The notes: generated by a model not told the origin, from the sequence alone. Shown: positions 16,065 to 25,365, counted from the first letter of the stretch. The stretch is DNA of 64,000 nucleotides from DASPFV01 sp035620975 (GCA_035620975.1 DASPFV010000264.1:3690-67689), one strand, 5' to 3'. Made by a program: numbers and translations.

Positions 16065-16979
16065 ATGATTGCCGAGCTTCACGCCGTGACGAAGCGCTAT
16101 GGAGACCTCACCGCGCTTCGCGACGTCTCGCTCGCGCTGGAGGCCGGTCAGGTCACCAGCGTGCTGGGCCCCAACGGGGCAGGCAAAACCACGGCGGTGA
16201 AGCTGCTGATCGGGCTCACCCGACCGACCCGCGGCACCGCGCGGCTCTTTCAGACCGAGCCCCGCTCGGTGGCCGCGCGCCGGCGGACGGGCGTGATGCT
16301 GCAGATTTCCAAGGTGCCCGAGACCCTGACGGTCCGGGAGCACATCGCGTCGTTCCGCAGCCACTATCCCGCCCCTCTGTCGATCGACGACACGCTGAGC
16401 CGGACCGGACTCGCCGCGGTGGCTGACCGGCGCTTCGGGCATCTCTCGGGCGGGCAGCGGCAACGCGTCCTGTTCGCGCTCGCCATCTGTGGCAACCCGG
16501 ACCTCCTCTTCCTCGACGAGCCGACGGTGGGGCTCGACGTCGAGTCGCGGCGGGCGTTCTGGCAGGAAATCCGGCGGCTCGCCAGCGAAGGACGCTCCGT
16601 CGTCCTGACGACGCACTACCTCGAGGAGGCGGACGCCGTCTCGGATCGCATTGTCCTGCTCGACCGGGGCATGGTGACGGCCGACGACACGCCTCACGCG
16701 ATCAAGGCGCGCGTCGCGTCGCGCCGCATCAGGTGCGTGACGAGGATCGATCCGCACGTCCTCGGCCAATGGGAGGACGTGAGCTCCGTTCGCCTCGACG
16801 GTGCGGCTGTCGAGATTCTGACCCGCGATGCGGAGCGCGTCATCCGCGAGATGTTCGCCCGCGACGACCGGCTGTCGGCGCTCGAGGTGACGGGCGCGAA
16901 TCTCGAGGACGCCTGTCTCGCCCTGACCGCACAGCGCAACGGCGGTGCCCCGAGTGCTTCCACAGGAGTTGTTCCATGA
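16065..16979 (+). CDS. ABC-2 type transporter ATP-binding protein
   Basis: A 304-residue ATPase of the drug/antibiotic exporter (DrrA-like) group. Walker A is GPNGAGKTT (about 36-44), the signature is LSGGQRQR, Walker B is LLFLDEPT and the switch His is in TTHYLEEAD. The C-terminal 80 residues form the usual regulatory extension. ATG 16065 is preferred over 16050 because AAGGGAG lies 6 bp before it. It couples by a 4-bp overlap to the permease. A DesK/NarL-type two-component system two genes downstream is a common partner of such exporters. Confidence 0.9.
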   Translation: MIAELHAVTKRYGDLTALRDVSLALEAGQVTSVLGPNGAGKTTAVKLLIGLTRPTRGTARLFQTEPRSVAARRRTGVMLQISKVPETLTVREHIASFRSHYPAPLSIDDTLSRTGLAAVADRRFGHLSGGQRQRVLFALAICGNPDLLFLDEPTVGLDVESRRAFWQEIRRLASEGRSVVLTTHYLEEADAVSDRIVLLDRGMVTADDTPHAIKARVASRRIRCVTRIDPHVLGQWEDVSSVRLDGAAVEILTRDAERVIREMFARDDRLSALEVTGANLEDACLALTAQRNGGAPSASTGVVP

Positions 16980-17815
16980 CCAGGCACGTGCTCGAGCTCG
17001 ACGCCACCCGGGCGGAGGGAGCGCTGCCGCACCGGGAGGGACACAACGGCCATCCCTCACCCATGTCGCTCGCCGTCCGCGCCTGCGTTCTCGAGGCGAA
17101 GTACGAGCTGCTGAAAGCCTTGCGCATGCCGGCATTCGCCATCCCCGCGATCGTGTTCCCGGCCATGTTCTACGTGCTCTTCGGTGTCGCCTTCGGATCG
17201 CGCGGTGTCGCGGGCCTGACGATGCCCACGTACCTCCTTGCCACCTATGGGGCATTTGGCGTCATCGGCGCTTCGCTGTTTGCGTTCGGCGTGGGCGTCG
17301 CCGTCGAGCGCGGCCACGGCTGGCTCACGCTGAAGCGCGCGACGCCGATGCCGCCCGCCTCGTTCCTGCTGGCGAAGCTGGCGATGTGCGCGCTGTTCAG
17401 CGTGGCGATCGTCGCGCTGCTCGCCACGCTCGGCGTCACCCTCGGAGGCGTGCGGCTGGCTGCCCCGACCTGGACGCTGCTCATGTGCACGCTGGTCGCC
17501 GGTGCCGTCCCGTTCTGCGCCCTGGGCCTCGCCCTCGGCCTTCTGGTCGCACCGAGCGCCGCCGCGCCCATCGCCAACCTGGTCTACCTGCCGATGGCGT
17601 TCGCGTCGGGGCTGTGGATTCCTCTGGAGGCACTCCCGGCCGTCGTTCGCAGCATCGCGCCCTGGCTGCCCGCATACCACCTGGCGCAGCTGGCGCTGAA
17701 AACCATCGGCGGGGGCGCCGACGCGCCCGTCTGGTCGCACGTGGCCGCCCTGCTCGGCTTTGCGCTTGCCGGCCTGGGCGTCGCGCTCTACGCCTACCGG
17801 CGTCAGGAGGAGTAG
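16976..17815 (+). CDS. ABC-2 type transporter permease
   Basis: A 279-residue inner-membrane protein with about six hydrophobic segments after a 45-residue cytoplasmic head. It matches the ABC-2 membrane family: KALRMPAFAIPAIVFPAMFYVLFG opening helix, a central pair of long helices, and the LPMAFASGLWIPLEALP element before the last helices. ATG 16976 overlaps the ATPase stop (ATGA) and has AGGAG 8 bp upstream. With that ATPase it forms an exporter, presumably a dimer of both; substrate unknown. Confidence 0.88.
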   Translation: MTRHVLELDATRAEGALPHREGHNGHPSPMSLAVRACVLEAKYELLKALRMPAFAIPAIVFPAMFYVLFGVAFGSRGVAGLTMPTYLLATYGAFGVIGASLFAFGVGVAVERGHGWLTLKRATPMPPASFLLAKLAMCALFSVAIVALLATLGVTLGGVRLAAPTWTLLMCTLVAGAVPFCALGLALGLLVAPSAAAPIANLVYLPMAFASGLWIPLEALPAVVRSIAPWLPAYHLAQLALKTIGGGADAPVWSHVAALLGFALAGLGVALYAYRRQEE

Positions 17816-17817
17816 CT

Positions 17818-17856
17818 GGTTCAGGGTTCAGGGTCAGGATTCAAGGGTCAGGGTTC
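17818..17856 (+). repeat. Heptameric GGGTTCA-type repeat in gene leader
   Basis: About five degenerate copies of GGGTTCA between the permease stop and the amidohydrolase start, G-rich on the coding strand of the downstream gene. Confidence 0.8.
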
Positions 17857-17874
17857 TGTTTGAGAGGACGGGAA

Positions 17875-19695
17875 ATGACGAAGTCGACTACCGCGCTGAT
17901 CGCCGCGGGCGTGGCGCTCGTGGGGCTGGGCGTTGCCGGGAGTACGCGGATCCCGGGGGGACAATCTGCGACGCCGGCGGCCGCAGACATCGCGTTCCGG
18001 AACGTGCGTGTGTTCGATGGCGAACGCGTGATTCCGGACACGACGGTCCTCGTCCGGAACGGACGAATCGCGAGTGTCGGAGAGACGGCACCGGACCGAA
18101 CCGAGGTGATCGACGGATCCGGGCGCACGCTGCTGCCGGGGCTCATCGACGCGCACACGCATGCCTTCGGCGACGCGCTCGAGCGGGCGCTGCTGTTCGG
18201 CGTGACGACCGAGCTCGACATGTTCACGGACCACCGGTTTGCGGCGGCCATGCGCGCCGCGCAGCAACAGGCCGGCGGTGCGCCCGGACGCGCGGATCTC
18301 TTCTCGGCTGGAACGCTCGTCACCGTGCCGAAGGGACACGGGACAGAGTACGGCCTGGCCATTCCCACGCTGGGCTCCGCGTCCGAGGCGGCGGCCTTCG
18401 TCGACGCCCGACTGGCCGAAGGATCCGACTACGTCAAGATCGTTTACGACAACGGGCGCACCTATGGATTGCAGTTGGCGAGCCTGGATCCGGAGATGCT
18501 GCGCGCTGCCATTGCCGCCACGCGGGCCCGCGGAAAGCTGGCGCTGGTGCACCCCGGCTCGCGCCGGGACGCCGTCGAGGCGATCGAGGCGGGCGCCAGC
18601 GGCCTCGTCCACGTGTTCGCCGACGCTCCGCCGGAACCGGGTTGGGCGGATGGGGTGCGGCGGGCCGGCGCGTTCGTGACGCCGACGCTGTCGGTCATCG
18701 AGAGCACGACGGGGGTACCCAGCGGCAGCGGGCTCGTCGAAGACGCCCGCCTCGCCCCGTATCTCACCGCACGGGAACGAGCGGCACTCACGGCCAGCTT
18801 CCCGCGGAACAGCACCAACATCCGGACGCTCGCGCACGCCCTGGCGGCTACGAAGCTCCTCCACGAGGCAGGCGTGCCCGTTCTCGCGGGCACCGACGCG
18901 CCGAACCCCGGCACCGCGCATGGCGCCAGCATCCACCGCGAGCTCGCGCTGCTGGTCGAGGCAGGACTCCCGGCGGTCGCAGCGCTCGCCTCGGCCACGT
19001 CCGTTCCCGCCCGCGTGTTCAATCTCGCCGACCGCGGCCGGATCGCCGCCGGCCTTCGCGCCGACCTCGTGCTCGTGCAGGGAGACCCGACGACCGACAT
19101 CATCGCAACGCGCGACATCGTGGGCGTGTGGAAGCTCGGGCAGCGCGTGAACCGACGGACGGCGCCGGCGGCCACGAGCACGGACGCCGAGGCCGTCGCG
19201 ACCGGCACTATCAGCACGTTCGACTCCGGCGAGACGGCGGCGAGCTTCGGTTCGGGATGGCAGACGTCCACCGACAGCCTCATGGGCGGCACGTCCACGG
19301 CCTCGATGCGCGTCATCGAGGGCGGGGCCGTCGGAACGTCCCACGCGCTCGAGCTTACAGGGACGCTCGTGCCCGGAGCGGCCGCGGCGTGGGCCGGCGC
19401 GATGTTCTTCCCGGGTCCGGCGCCCATGGCGCCCGCCAACCTGTCGAAGTTCAGCGAGCTCGCGTTCTGGGCCCGGGGCGACGGAGGCGAACATCATGTC
19501 ATGGCCTTCGCGGCCCGCCTGGGCAATATGCCGGCCGTCCGCCGGTTCACGCCCGGGCCCGAATGGCAGGAGTTCGTGTTCCCGTTCGATTCGTTCCAGG
19601 GCATCGACGGCTCAGACCTTCGCGCAATCCTGTTCTCGGCGGGAACGCGACCCGGCCCGTTCCGGTTCGAAATCGACGAGGTGCGATTGCGGTGA
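17875..19695 (+). CDS. Exported amidohydrolase fused to a CIA30-like domain
   Basis: A 606-residue protein with an N-terminal hydrophobic signal segment (about 5-25). Residues 40-430 form an amidohydrolase of the imidazolonepropionase-like group: RVFDGERVIPDTTVLVRNGRI strands, the metal pair LIDAHTHAFG, VHPGSRRDAVEAIEAGA with a His, and GTDAPNPG with the metal Asp. Residues about 445-606 match the CIA30/galactose-binding-like jelly roll (GTISTFDSGE near its start, FPFDSFQGIDGSDLRAILFSAG near its end). The two-domain form is seen in secreted enzymes of soil bacteria. The reaction, perhaps hydrolysis of a cyclic amide or dipeptide, is not known. ATG 17875 follows the leader repeat. Confidence 0.8.
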   Translation: MTKSTTALIAAGVALVGLGVAGSTRIPGGQSATPAAADIAFRNVRVFDGERVIPDTTVLVRNGRIASVGETAPDRTEVIDGSGRTLLPGLIDAHTHAFGDALERALLFGVTTELDMFTDHRFAAAMRAAQQQAGGAPGRADLFSAGTLVTVPKGHGTEYGLAIPTLGSASEAAAFVDARLAEGSDYVKIVYDNGRTYGLQLASLDPEMLRAAIAATRARGKLALVHPGSRRDAVEAIEAGASGLVHVFADAPPEPGWADGVRRAGAFVTPTLSVIESTTGVPSGSGLVEDARLAPYLTARERAALTASFPRNSTNIRTLAHALAATKLLHEAGVPVLAGTDAPNPGTAHGASIHRELALLVEAGLPAVAALASATSVPARVFNLADRGRIAAGLRADLVLVQGDPTTDIIATRDIVGVWKLGQRVNRRTAPAATSTDAEAVATGTISTFDSGETAASFGSGWQTSTDSLMGGTSTASMRVIEGGAVGTSHALELTGTLVPGAAAAWAGAMFFPGPAPMAPANLSKFSELAFWARGDGGEHHVMAFAARLGNMPAVRRFTPGPEWQEFVFPFDSFQGIDGSDLRAILFSAGTRPGPFRFEIDEVRLR

Positions 19696-19809
19696 GACAG
19701 GGTCCCGGGGAATCCGGCTCCCAGCACCCGCGCGGTCCGGAATCCCGGCGAGAACGGACGTGATTCGAGGGCCCGATCCCACTACCATGCACGGGAACGG
19801 CTGAGCACC

Positions 19810-20910
19810 ATGCGCCTGCGCCTCCTGCCAGCCTCGCTGCCGCTCGGGTGGACCCCGTATGCCTGGCTGGCGTACCTGTCGTTCTTCGTGGTCTGGGCCG
19901 CCGTCGTCAACTCGCCGCGGGACTGGCTGATCGACGGGCCGGCGCTCGTCGTGTTCCTCGTGCTCTATTTCAGGGGCTTCTGGGTGAGCGGAAGGCGGCT
20001 CGTCCGGATTTCGTTCGGCATCCTCGCGCTCGGACTCCTTCTGGCTCCCAGGAACCCCGGCGCCAGCTCGTTCGTGATTTACGCTGCCGCGTTCCTGGGG
20101 GAGGCGGCGCCACCGCGCATCGCGTTCCGCTGGCTGGCCGTGATTGTCGCGATCGTGGCGCTCGAATCGTGGCTGCTGGCGCTGCACCCCGTCTTCTGGA
20201 TCCCGGCCGTCGCCCTCTCGCTGCTCGTCGGCGGTACGAACGTGCACTTCGCCGAGATGCGCCGCAAGGACCGCGCGCTCATCAAGGCGCACGAAGAGGC
20301 CGAGCACCTCGCGGCCATCGCCGAACGCGAGCGCATCGCGCGGGACCTGCACGATCTGCTGGGGCACACGCTCTCGGTCATCGTCCTCAAATCCGAGCTC
20401 GCGGCGAAGATCGCCGATCGCGATCCCGTCCGCGCGACTGCCGAGATTCGCGACGTAGAGCGCATCTCGCGCAGCGCGCTCGCGGAAGTGCGTCGGGCCA
20501 TCCACGGCTACCGCGGAGAGCGGCTCGCGGACGAGATGACTGCGGCCCGGCGCGCGCTCGAAGCCGCCGGCGTGTCGCTCGAGGAGGAGCTCGGGAGCGT
20601 GGCCCTGGGCGTCGACGAGGAGCGCGCGCTCGCTCTGGGCCTGCGGGAAGCCTGCACCAACGTCGTCCGTCACGCGCGTGCCACGCGCTGCCGGGTCACG
20701 CTGACGCAGGCCGCTGGAGTGGTCCGGCTGACCATCCACGACGACGGCGTGGGCGGCGTCCTGGAGGAGGGCGCGGGGCTTGCCGGGATGAGGGGACGTC
20801 TCACCGCGGTCGGTGGTCGCGTGCTCCGCGACGGCAGCAACGGCACCCGACTGATGCTGGAGGTCCCTGCGCGCGCGCAGACTGCATCCGGAGCGCTGGC
20901 TGCATCGTGA
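19810..20910 (+). CDS. Sensor histidine kinase, DesK/NarX-type
   Basis: A 366-residue membrane kinase. Residues 15-145 hold five or six hydrophobic segments and no large extracellular domain, typical of intramembrane sensors. The dimerisation/phosphorylation helix has ERIARDLHDLLGHTLSVI with His181, and the ATPase domain has REACTNVVRHARAT (N box), DDGVGG and GAGLAGMRGR (G boxes). Its GTGA overlap with the next gene shows they form one system. It likely senses membrane or cell-envelope stress and controls the nearby ABC exporter. Confidence 0.88.
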   Translation: MRLRLLPASLPLGWTPYAWLAYLSFFVVWAAVVNSPRDWLIDGPALVVFLVLYFRGFWVSGRRLVRISFGILALGLLLAPRNPGASSFVIYAAAFLGEAAPPRIAFRWLAVIVAIVALESWLLALHPVFWIPAVALSLLVGGTNVHFAEMRRKDRALIKAHEEAEHLAAIAERERIARDLHDLLGHTLSVIVLKSELAAKIADRDPVRATAEIRDVERISRSALAEVRRAIHGYRGERLADEMTAARRALEAAGVSLEEELGSVALGVDEERALALGLREACTNVVRHARATRCRVTLTQAAGVVRLTIHDDGVGGVLEEGAGLAGMRGRLTAVGGRVLRDGSNGTRLMLEVPARAQTASGALAAS

Positions 20911-21509
20911 TTCGCATCCTGATTGCCGAGGATCAGGCGATGGTCCTCGGCGCGCTGAGTGCTTTGCTGGAAATCGAGCCGGACCTCGCGGTCGTCGCGC
21001 AGGCCCGCTCCGGCACGGAGGCGCTGGACCTGGCCCGGCGCCACCGGCCCGACGTCGTCGTGACCGACATCGAGATGCCCGGCATGAGCGGACTGGATCT
21101 CGCTGCAGAGCTGCGGCGCGGCGGACATCCCACGCGCGTCCTCATGCTCACGACCTTTGCGCGGCCCGGCTATCTGCGACGGGCCCTCGACGCGGGCGTG
21201 GCCGGCTACCTGCTCAAGGACGCTCCTTCGAGCCAGCTCGCCGACGCAATCCGCCGCGTGGCCGGCGGCGGCCGCGTCGTGGATCCCGCGCTGGCCGCCG
21301 AGGCCTGGACCGCACCCGACCCGCTCACCGACCGCGAGCGTCAGGTGCTGCGGCTCGCCGATGAAGGCCTGTCCGGCGCCGAGATCGCGAAACACCTGAA
21401 GCTCTCGGAGGGCACCGTCCGCAACTACCTCTCGGAATCGATCGGCAAGCTGGGTGCGAGGAACCGCGTCGAAGCCGCGCGACTCGCGCGTCAGAAAGGC
21501 TGGCTGTAG
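20907..21509 (+). CDS. NarL/DesR-family response regulator
   Basis: A 200-residue regulator with an N-terminal receiver domain (Asp54 in VVVTDIEMPGMSG as phosphoacceptor; conserved Thr in MLTTFARPG and Lys in YLLKDAPS) and a C-terminal LuxR-type helix-turn-helix (LTDRERQVLRLADEGLSGAEIAKHL). The GTG start overlaps the kinase stop. It is the output partner of the kinase and probably binds the promoter of the exporter genes to the left. Confidence 0.9.
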   Translation: MIRILIAEDQAMVLGALSALLEIEPDLAVVAQARSGTEALDLARRHRPDVVVTDIEMPGMSGLDLAAELRRGGHPTRVLMLTTFARPGYLRRALDAGVAGYLLKDAPSSQLADAIRRVAGGGRVVDPALAAEAWTAPDPLTDRERQVLRLADEGLSGAEIAKHLKLSEGTVRNYLSESIGKLGARNRVEAARLARQKGWL

Positions 21510-21538
21510 CAGGCTGCTGTTCGATCGAGCTGTTCAGC

Positions 21539-21567
21539 TTGACACTCCCGCTGCTGGCACCTACATT
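21539..21567 (+). promoter_or_regulatory. Sigma-70-like promoter before the di-heme oxidoreductase gene
   Basis: Consensus TTGACA (21539-21544), a 17-bp spacer and TACATT (21562-21567). It lies 123 bp upstream of the start codon, predicting a leader of about 115 nt. Confidence 0.5.
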
Positions 21568-21689
21568 CCGGCACTCCTGCGAAGTGCCCGACGGCGATTC
21601 CGCGCTCCCGTGAGCCGGCCAGCCGGTGGTGTGCACGATCGCGTGGTCTGGCGATCGGAGCCTGGGATCACTGCCCCTCGAGGTGTCCC

Positions 21690-23483
21690 ATGCGCGTCGT
21701 CCTCTCCTCTCCCCGCTTCCGGAGATCGCTCGTCGCCTCGACCATCGCCGCCGTGCTTGTTGTCGGCGCGACGCTCGGCCGGGCGATCGTGACCGAGCTC
21801 GGCAACGTGCGCGCGCTGCACGCGCCCGCGGCCGTGCACGCCGATCAGGCCGCCCTGAACGTCCTGCCGGCTGCAGATCGGTACCACCAGGCGTTCCAGC
21901 TCGGTGACGAGCTGTTCGCAACCGCGTTCAACGCCCTCGACGGCGGCGGGGCGAACGTAGGGAACGGCCAGCGATTCACGCGCATGCCGCGCGCGGATCT
22001 CAAGGGCTCCGGCGAGTGGTATGCACACACACCGCAGCGCGTCACCGGCCCGAACGCCCAGGGCTGCTTCGAGTGTCACGAGCAGCCCTTCGAGGATGGG
22101 TCGGGCACGGGCGCGGCGAACGTCCATCGCGATGCGTTTCGCACCGCCAACGTCGCGCACTTCATACAGCGCAACACGCCGCATGTCTTCGCTCCTGGCG
22201 CGATTCAGCGGCTCGCCGAGGAGATGACGGACGAGCTGTTCGCCCTCCAGCAGCAGCTCACACAGGAGGTCTGCCGCGCAGCCGCGACCCGGACGGTCAA
22301 GCTGGTGGCCAAAGGCGTGAGCTTCGGCACGCTCGCGGCGTCGCGGACGACGGCATCCCCGTGCCAGGTCGCGTTCGACACCTCGGGAGTTCAGGGCATC
22401 GACTTCCTGGCGTCCGTCGAGAACCCGGCTGCCGCCCCCGAGCTCATCGTCAGGCCGTTCCAGTGGAAGGGCAGCGTGGCCTTCCTGCGCGACTTCAATC
22501 GGGGCGCGGCCCACAACGAGCTCGGGATGCAGTCGGTGGAGATCGTGGGCGACGACGTCGATGGGGACTTCGACGGCGTCGTCAACGAGCTGACGATCGG
22601 CGACCAGACGGCGCTCACCATCTACATGGCCGCGCAGCCGCGGCCGACGTCGCTGCTCGAGCTGAATTCGCTCGGGCTCCTCGAGCCCGCGCTGACCAGT
22701 GCGCAGACCGCGCAGATCCAGCGCGGCCGCCAGGTGTTCGAGCAGGTGGGCTGCGCGACGTGCCACATCCCCAGCCTTCCGATCAACGCGCCTGTTTTCA
22801 GCGAGCCGAGCCAGAACGCGGCGTACCGGGACGGCGCGACGTTCCCCGCAGGCCAGAGCCCGGTGGCGCGCGGCGTGGATCCTGCGAACCCGATCGCGTT
22901 CGACCTCACCAGGGATCAGCCCGACAATGTCATCCGGCGGCAGGACGGCAGCATCCTCGCGCACCTCGGCGCGTTCACGGAACGCGATCGCCAGGGGCGC
23001 ACCGTCGTGGAGCTCTATGGCGACCTGAAGCGGCACGCGATGGGCCCCAGGCTCGCGGAGCCCGTCAACGAGATCGCCGGCGACGACGTCACGCCGATCC
23101 CGCTCGATCCGCGCAACCGCCACACGCCAGACACGTTCCTGACCGAAAACCTGTGGGGCGTCGGATCGACCGCCCCGTACATGCATGACGGCCGGGCGAC
23201 GACGCTGACCGAGGCCATCCTCGAGCACGCGGCGTCCGACACCGACACCGCGAGCGAGGCCAGGGCCTCGCGGGCAGCTTTCCTGGCGCGCTCGATGGCG
23301 GACCGCCAGGCCGTGATCGCCTTCCTCGAAAACCTGGTGCTGTTCAAGCTCGAGGAGGAAGAGGAACAGGAACAGGCCGGACTGGCGGGCACGGCTATGG
23401 CGTTGCTGGCCGCGCCGGCCAGCCCCCGCCAGGTTGTGAAGATCGCGCCCAAGGGATTCCGCATCCGGGTGAACCCCGAGTAA
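21690..23483 (+). CDS. Di-heme c-type oxidoreductase (DHOR/DUF1111-like)
   Basis: A 597-residue exported protein. An N-terminal hydrophobic segment (about 12-32) directs export or anchors it. Two c-type heme sites are present: CFECH at 126-130 and CATCH at 355-359. The second is followed by the pattern seen in cytochrome c peroxidase/MauG relatives, including TPDTFLTENLWGVGSTAPYMHDGRATTLTEAILEHA near residue 500, where the Met could be a heme ligand. The C-terminus has a Glu/Gln-rich linker. It probably acts as a periplasmic peroxidase or thiol/quinone-linked oxidase; the exact substrate cannot be read. Confidence 0.82.
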   Translation: MRVVLSSPRFRRSLVASTIAAVLVVGATLGRAIVTELGNVRALHAPAAVHADQAALNVLPAADRYHQAFQLGDELFATAFNALDGGGANVGNGQRFTRMPRADLKGSGEWYAHTPQRVTGPNAQGCFECHEQPFEDGSGTGAANVHRDAFRTANVAHFIQRNTPHVFAPGAIQRLAEEMTDELFALQQQLTQEVCRAAATRTVKLVAKGVSFGTLAASRTTASPCQVAFDTSGVQGIDFLASVENPAAAPELIVRPFQWKGSVAFLRDFNRGAAHNELGMQSVEIVGDDVDGDFDGVVNELTIGDQTALTIYMAAQPRPTSLLELNSLGLLEPALTSAQTAQIQRGRQVFEQVGCATCHIPSLPINAPVFSEPSQNAAYRDGATFPAGQSPVARGVDPANPIAFDLTRDQPDNVIRRQDGSILAHLGAFTERDRQGRTVVELYGDLKRHAMGPRLAEPVNEIAGDDVTPIPLDPRNRHTPDTFLTENLWGVGSTAPYMHDGRATTLTEAILEHAASDTDTASEARASRAAFLARSMADRQAVIAFLENLVLFKLEEEEEQEQAGLAGTAMALLAAPASPRQVVKIAPKGFRIRVNPE

Positions 23484-23485
23484 CA

Positions 23486-23513
23486 GTCCGCCGGCGCCGG
23501 AGAATCGGCGGAC
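23486..23513 (+). terminator. Stem-loop after the di-heme gene
   Basis: A perfect 8-bp stem (GTCCGCCG / CGGCGGAC) with a 12-nt loop begins 3 nt after the stop codon. No T-tract follows, so intrinsic termination is uncertain; it may only protect the mRNA end. Confidence 0.35.
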
Positions 23514-23704
23514 GCATGTCCGCCTGGCGTGACGATCTCGCGCACGATCTCACGTTCGTAATCGACTGACGGTTTCGTGAGTGAGGCGAGTTCGCGCAAC
23601 GGCGTGAACACCGCGAATGCGGCCGATCCGTGCGCAGTGCCGCGAGGGCGCTGCGCACGGCGACCGGGAATGGCCTTTGCCTGTCCGCTCGGCGCGGAGG
23701 TTCC

Positions 23705-24049
23705 ATGAGCAACGGCCAGTCGATCGTGATCAAGGGCGAGATCAGCGGGAACGAAGACCTCACCATCGCCGGACGCGTGGAAGGGAAAATACAGCTCGGC
23801 GGACGGGTGCTGACGCTCGCGCCCGGATCGCACGTGAACGGCGGCATCACCGCAGGAACGGTCGTCGTGTCCGGTGAAGTCGAGGGCAGCATCTCGGCTA
23901 CGACGCGCCTGGAAATCCGCAACACGGCCGTCGTCGCGGGAGAGCTCAAGACGCCGTCTCTGCTGATTGCCGACGGCGCCAAGGTGAGCGCCACGATCGA
24001 GATGCCTCAGCGGGAACGCCGCGCGCCGGGACTCGCCGTGGCGGTGTAG
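23705..24049 (+). CDS. Bactofilin
   Basis: A 114-residue right-handed beta-helix protein of the bactofilin family, cytoskeletal polymers that position cell-wall enzymes. Visible features are the conserved opening IVIKGEISGNEDLTIAGRVEGKI and regular repeats of about 18 residues with alternating Val/Ile and Gly, ending in SATIEMP. Length matches small bactofilins. ATG 23705 gives the expected short disordered head. Its 3' end overlaps the convergent hydrolase gene by 43 bp, which is unusual. Confidence 0.88.
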   Translation: MSNGQSIVIKGEISGNEDLTIAGRVEGKIQLGGRVLTLAPGSHVNGGITAGTVVVSGEVEGSISATTRLEIRNTAVVAGELKTPSLLIADGAKVSATIEMPQRERRAPGLAVAV

Positions 24050-24852
24050 ACCGCCCCGGCCACCGCCCGGATCACCTCCGGCCCGGCCACGAGCGCGAAA
24101 TCGTTGTGGTCGGCCCGCTCGATCACGACGAGCTCCTTCGGCTCCGCCGCCGCCTCGAACAGACGGCGGCTCAACGGGGCGGGCACGATGCTGTCGTGCG
24201 CGGCCGTGATGACGACGACCGGACAACGCACTTGCGAGATGCGATCGACCGCCGGATAGCGATCGCGCAGGAGCAACGACACGGGCAGGAACCCGAAATG
24301 GTACCGGCCCGCGTCGACGAGCGACGTGAACGGGGACCGCAGCACCAGCGCGAGTGGCGGGCGCTCCACCGCCAGCCGCACGGCCACCGCGGCCCCGAGC
24401 GACTCCCCGAAGTACACCACGCGATCGTCGCGCACGTCGGCTCGCGTCTCGAGATAGCGGCGCGCCGCGGCGGCGTCGCGCGCGAGCCCCGCCTCCGACG
24501 GCGAGCCGGGGTTCCCGCCGTAGCCCCGGTAGTCGAACAGCAGGACCGACAGTCCCACTGCGGCCAGCCCCTCGGCGAGATCCGCCCGGTACGCCCGGTT
24601 GCCGGCATTGCCGTTGAACACCAGAACCGTCGTTCCGTCCCCTGCCGGAGTCGTCGGAACGAACCATCCGTGCAGCGTGAGGCCGTCCGCCGTGGGGAAC
24701 GTCACGGGCTCCGCCCGTGGCAACCCGACCTGCGCCGGCGCCGGCACGTGCCCGGACGGGAAGTAGATCATCCGCCGCTGGCCCGCCCATATCAGCAGGA
24801 GCACCAGCGCTGCGGCCCCGGCGAGCGCCAACCCGACACGCCACATGTCCAT
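24007..24852 (-). CDS. Membrane-anchored alpha/beta hydrolase (BEM46/YfhR-like)
   Basis: A 281-residue serine hydrolase with one N-terminal transmembrane segment (about 5-25) and the catalytic domain probably outside the membrane. The fold signatures are VLVFNGNAGNRAYR (oxyanion loop), LLFDYRGYGGNPGSPSE, the nucleophile in VYFGESLGAA, the Asp in AAHDSIVP and the His in ADHNDF. ATG 24852 is used; ATG 24846 is possible. The 3' end overlaps bactofilin convergently. Substrate unknown, likely an ester. Confidence 0.82.
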   Translation of the reverse strand: MDMWRVGLALAGAAALVLLLIWAGQRRMIYFPSGHVPAPAQVGLPRAEPVTFPTADGLTLHGWFVPTTPAGDGTTVLVFNGNAGNRAYRADLAEGLAAVGLSVLLFDYRGYGGNPGSPSEAGLARDAAAARRYLETRADVRDDRVVYFGESLGAAVAVRLAVERPPLALVLRSPFTSLVDAGRYHFGFLPVSLLLRDRYPAVDRISQVRCPVVVITAAHDSIVPAPLSRRLFEAAAEPKELVVIERADHNDFALVAGPEVIRAVAGAVYTATASPGARRSR

Positions 24853-24879
24853 GCACCTGGCTCCCTGACAGGACTGGCC

Positions 24880-24890
24880 TGACCAGGTCA
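24880..24890. promoter_or_regulatory. Palindrome TGACCAGGTCA
   Basis: A perfect 11-bp inverted repeat 28 bp upstream of the alpha/beta hydrolase start. It is a possible regulator site; no regulator can be assigned. Confidence 0.3.
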
Positions 24891-25044
24891 TGTTCGCACA
24901 GCGGCCCCGCGTGAGCGACCACGTTTCCGGAAGCGGTGCCCGGGTCGAGCAGTTCTGGCTCCCGACCAACGTGCCTGTGTTCGACAGTGGAAGCCGGGAA
25001 GTCACGTTCATCATTCACGGAGTGGAAACGTCACGCGCGCGCTG

Positions 25045-25365
25045 GTGCTCGAGCGCTGGCTGAAGGAGCAGCGAACAGCGGTGCAGGAGCAGCTGACTAC
25101 GCTGGACCGCATGCGGCATATCCTCGGAGATCGCCTGCAGCGACTCGACAGCACGGCACGGCAACCCGGGGGGCATCTCCGCGGTCTGCCGGCCAACGTC
25201 TCGATAGAGGCACTCGCTGCGGGCATCCGCGAATCACGCGCGGCTGGTTATCGACCGGCCGGCGATACGGCGCCGGCGTCAGGAATCTACGCGGCCTATC
25301 ACCGGGGCGTCTGTGGTCTCGCGAAGGCTGCGGAAGGACCAGCTGTTCTCGTCACCCCGATGTGA
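25045..25365 (+). CDS. Hypothetical protein with N-terminal coiled-coil-like helix
   Basis: A possible 106-residue protein starting at GTG 25045. Residues 1-38 would form a charged amphipathic helix (LERWLKEQRTAVQEQL, then DRMRHILGDRLQRLD); the rest is unstructured in appearance. The first 40 codons prefer G or C in third positions, as real genes here do, but later codons do not. A 57-residue frame ending at 25063 overlaps its start and could be the front part of the same gene joined by a frameshift. I do not recognise it, and it may not be expressed. Confidence 0.3.
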   Translation: MLERWLKEQRTAVQEQLTTLDRMRHILGDRLQRLDSTARQPGGHLRGLPANVSIEALAAGIRESRAAGYRPAGDTAPASGIYAAYHRGVCGLAKAAEGPAVLVTPM

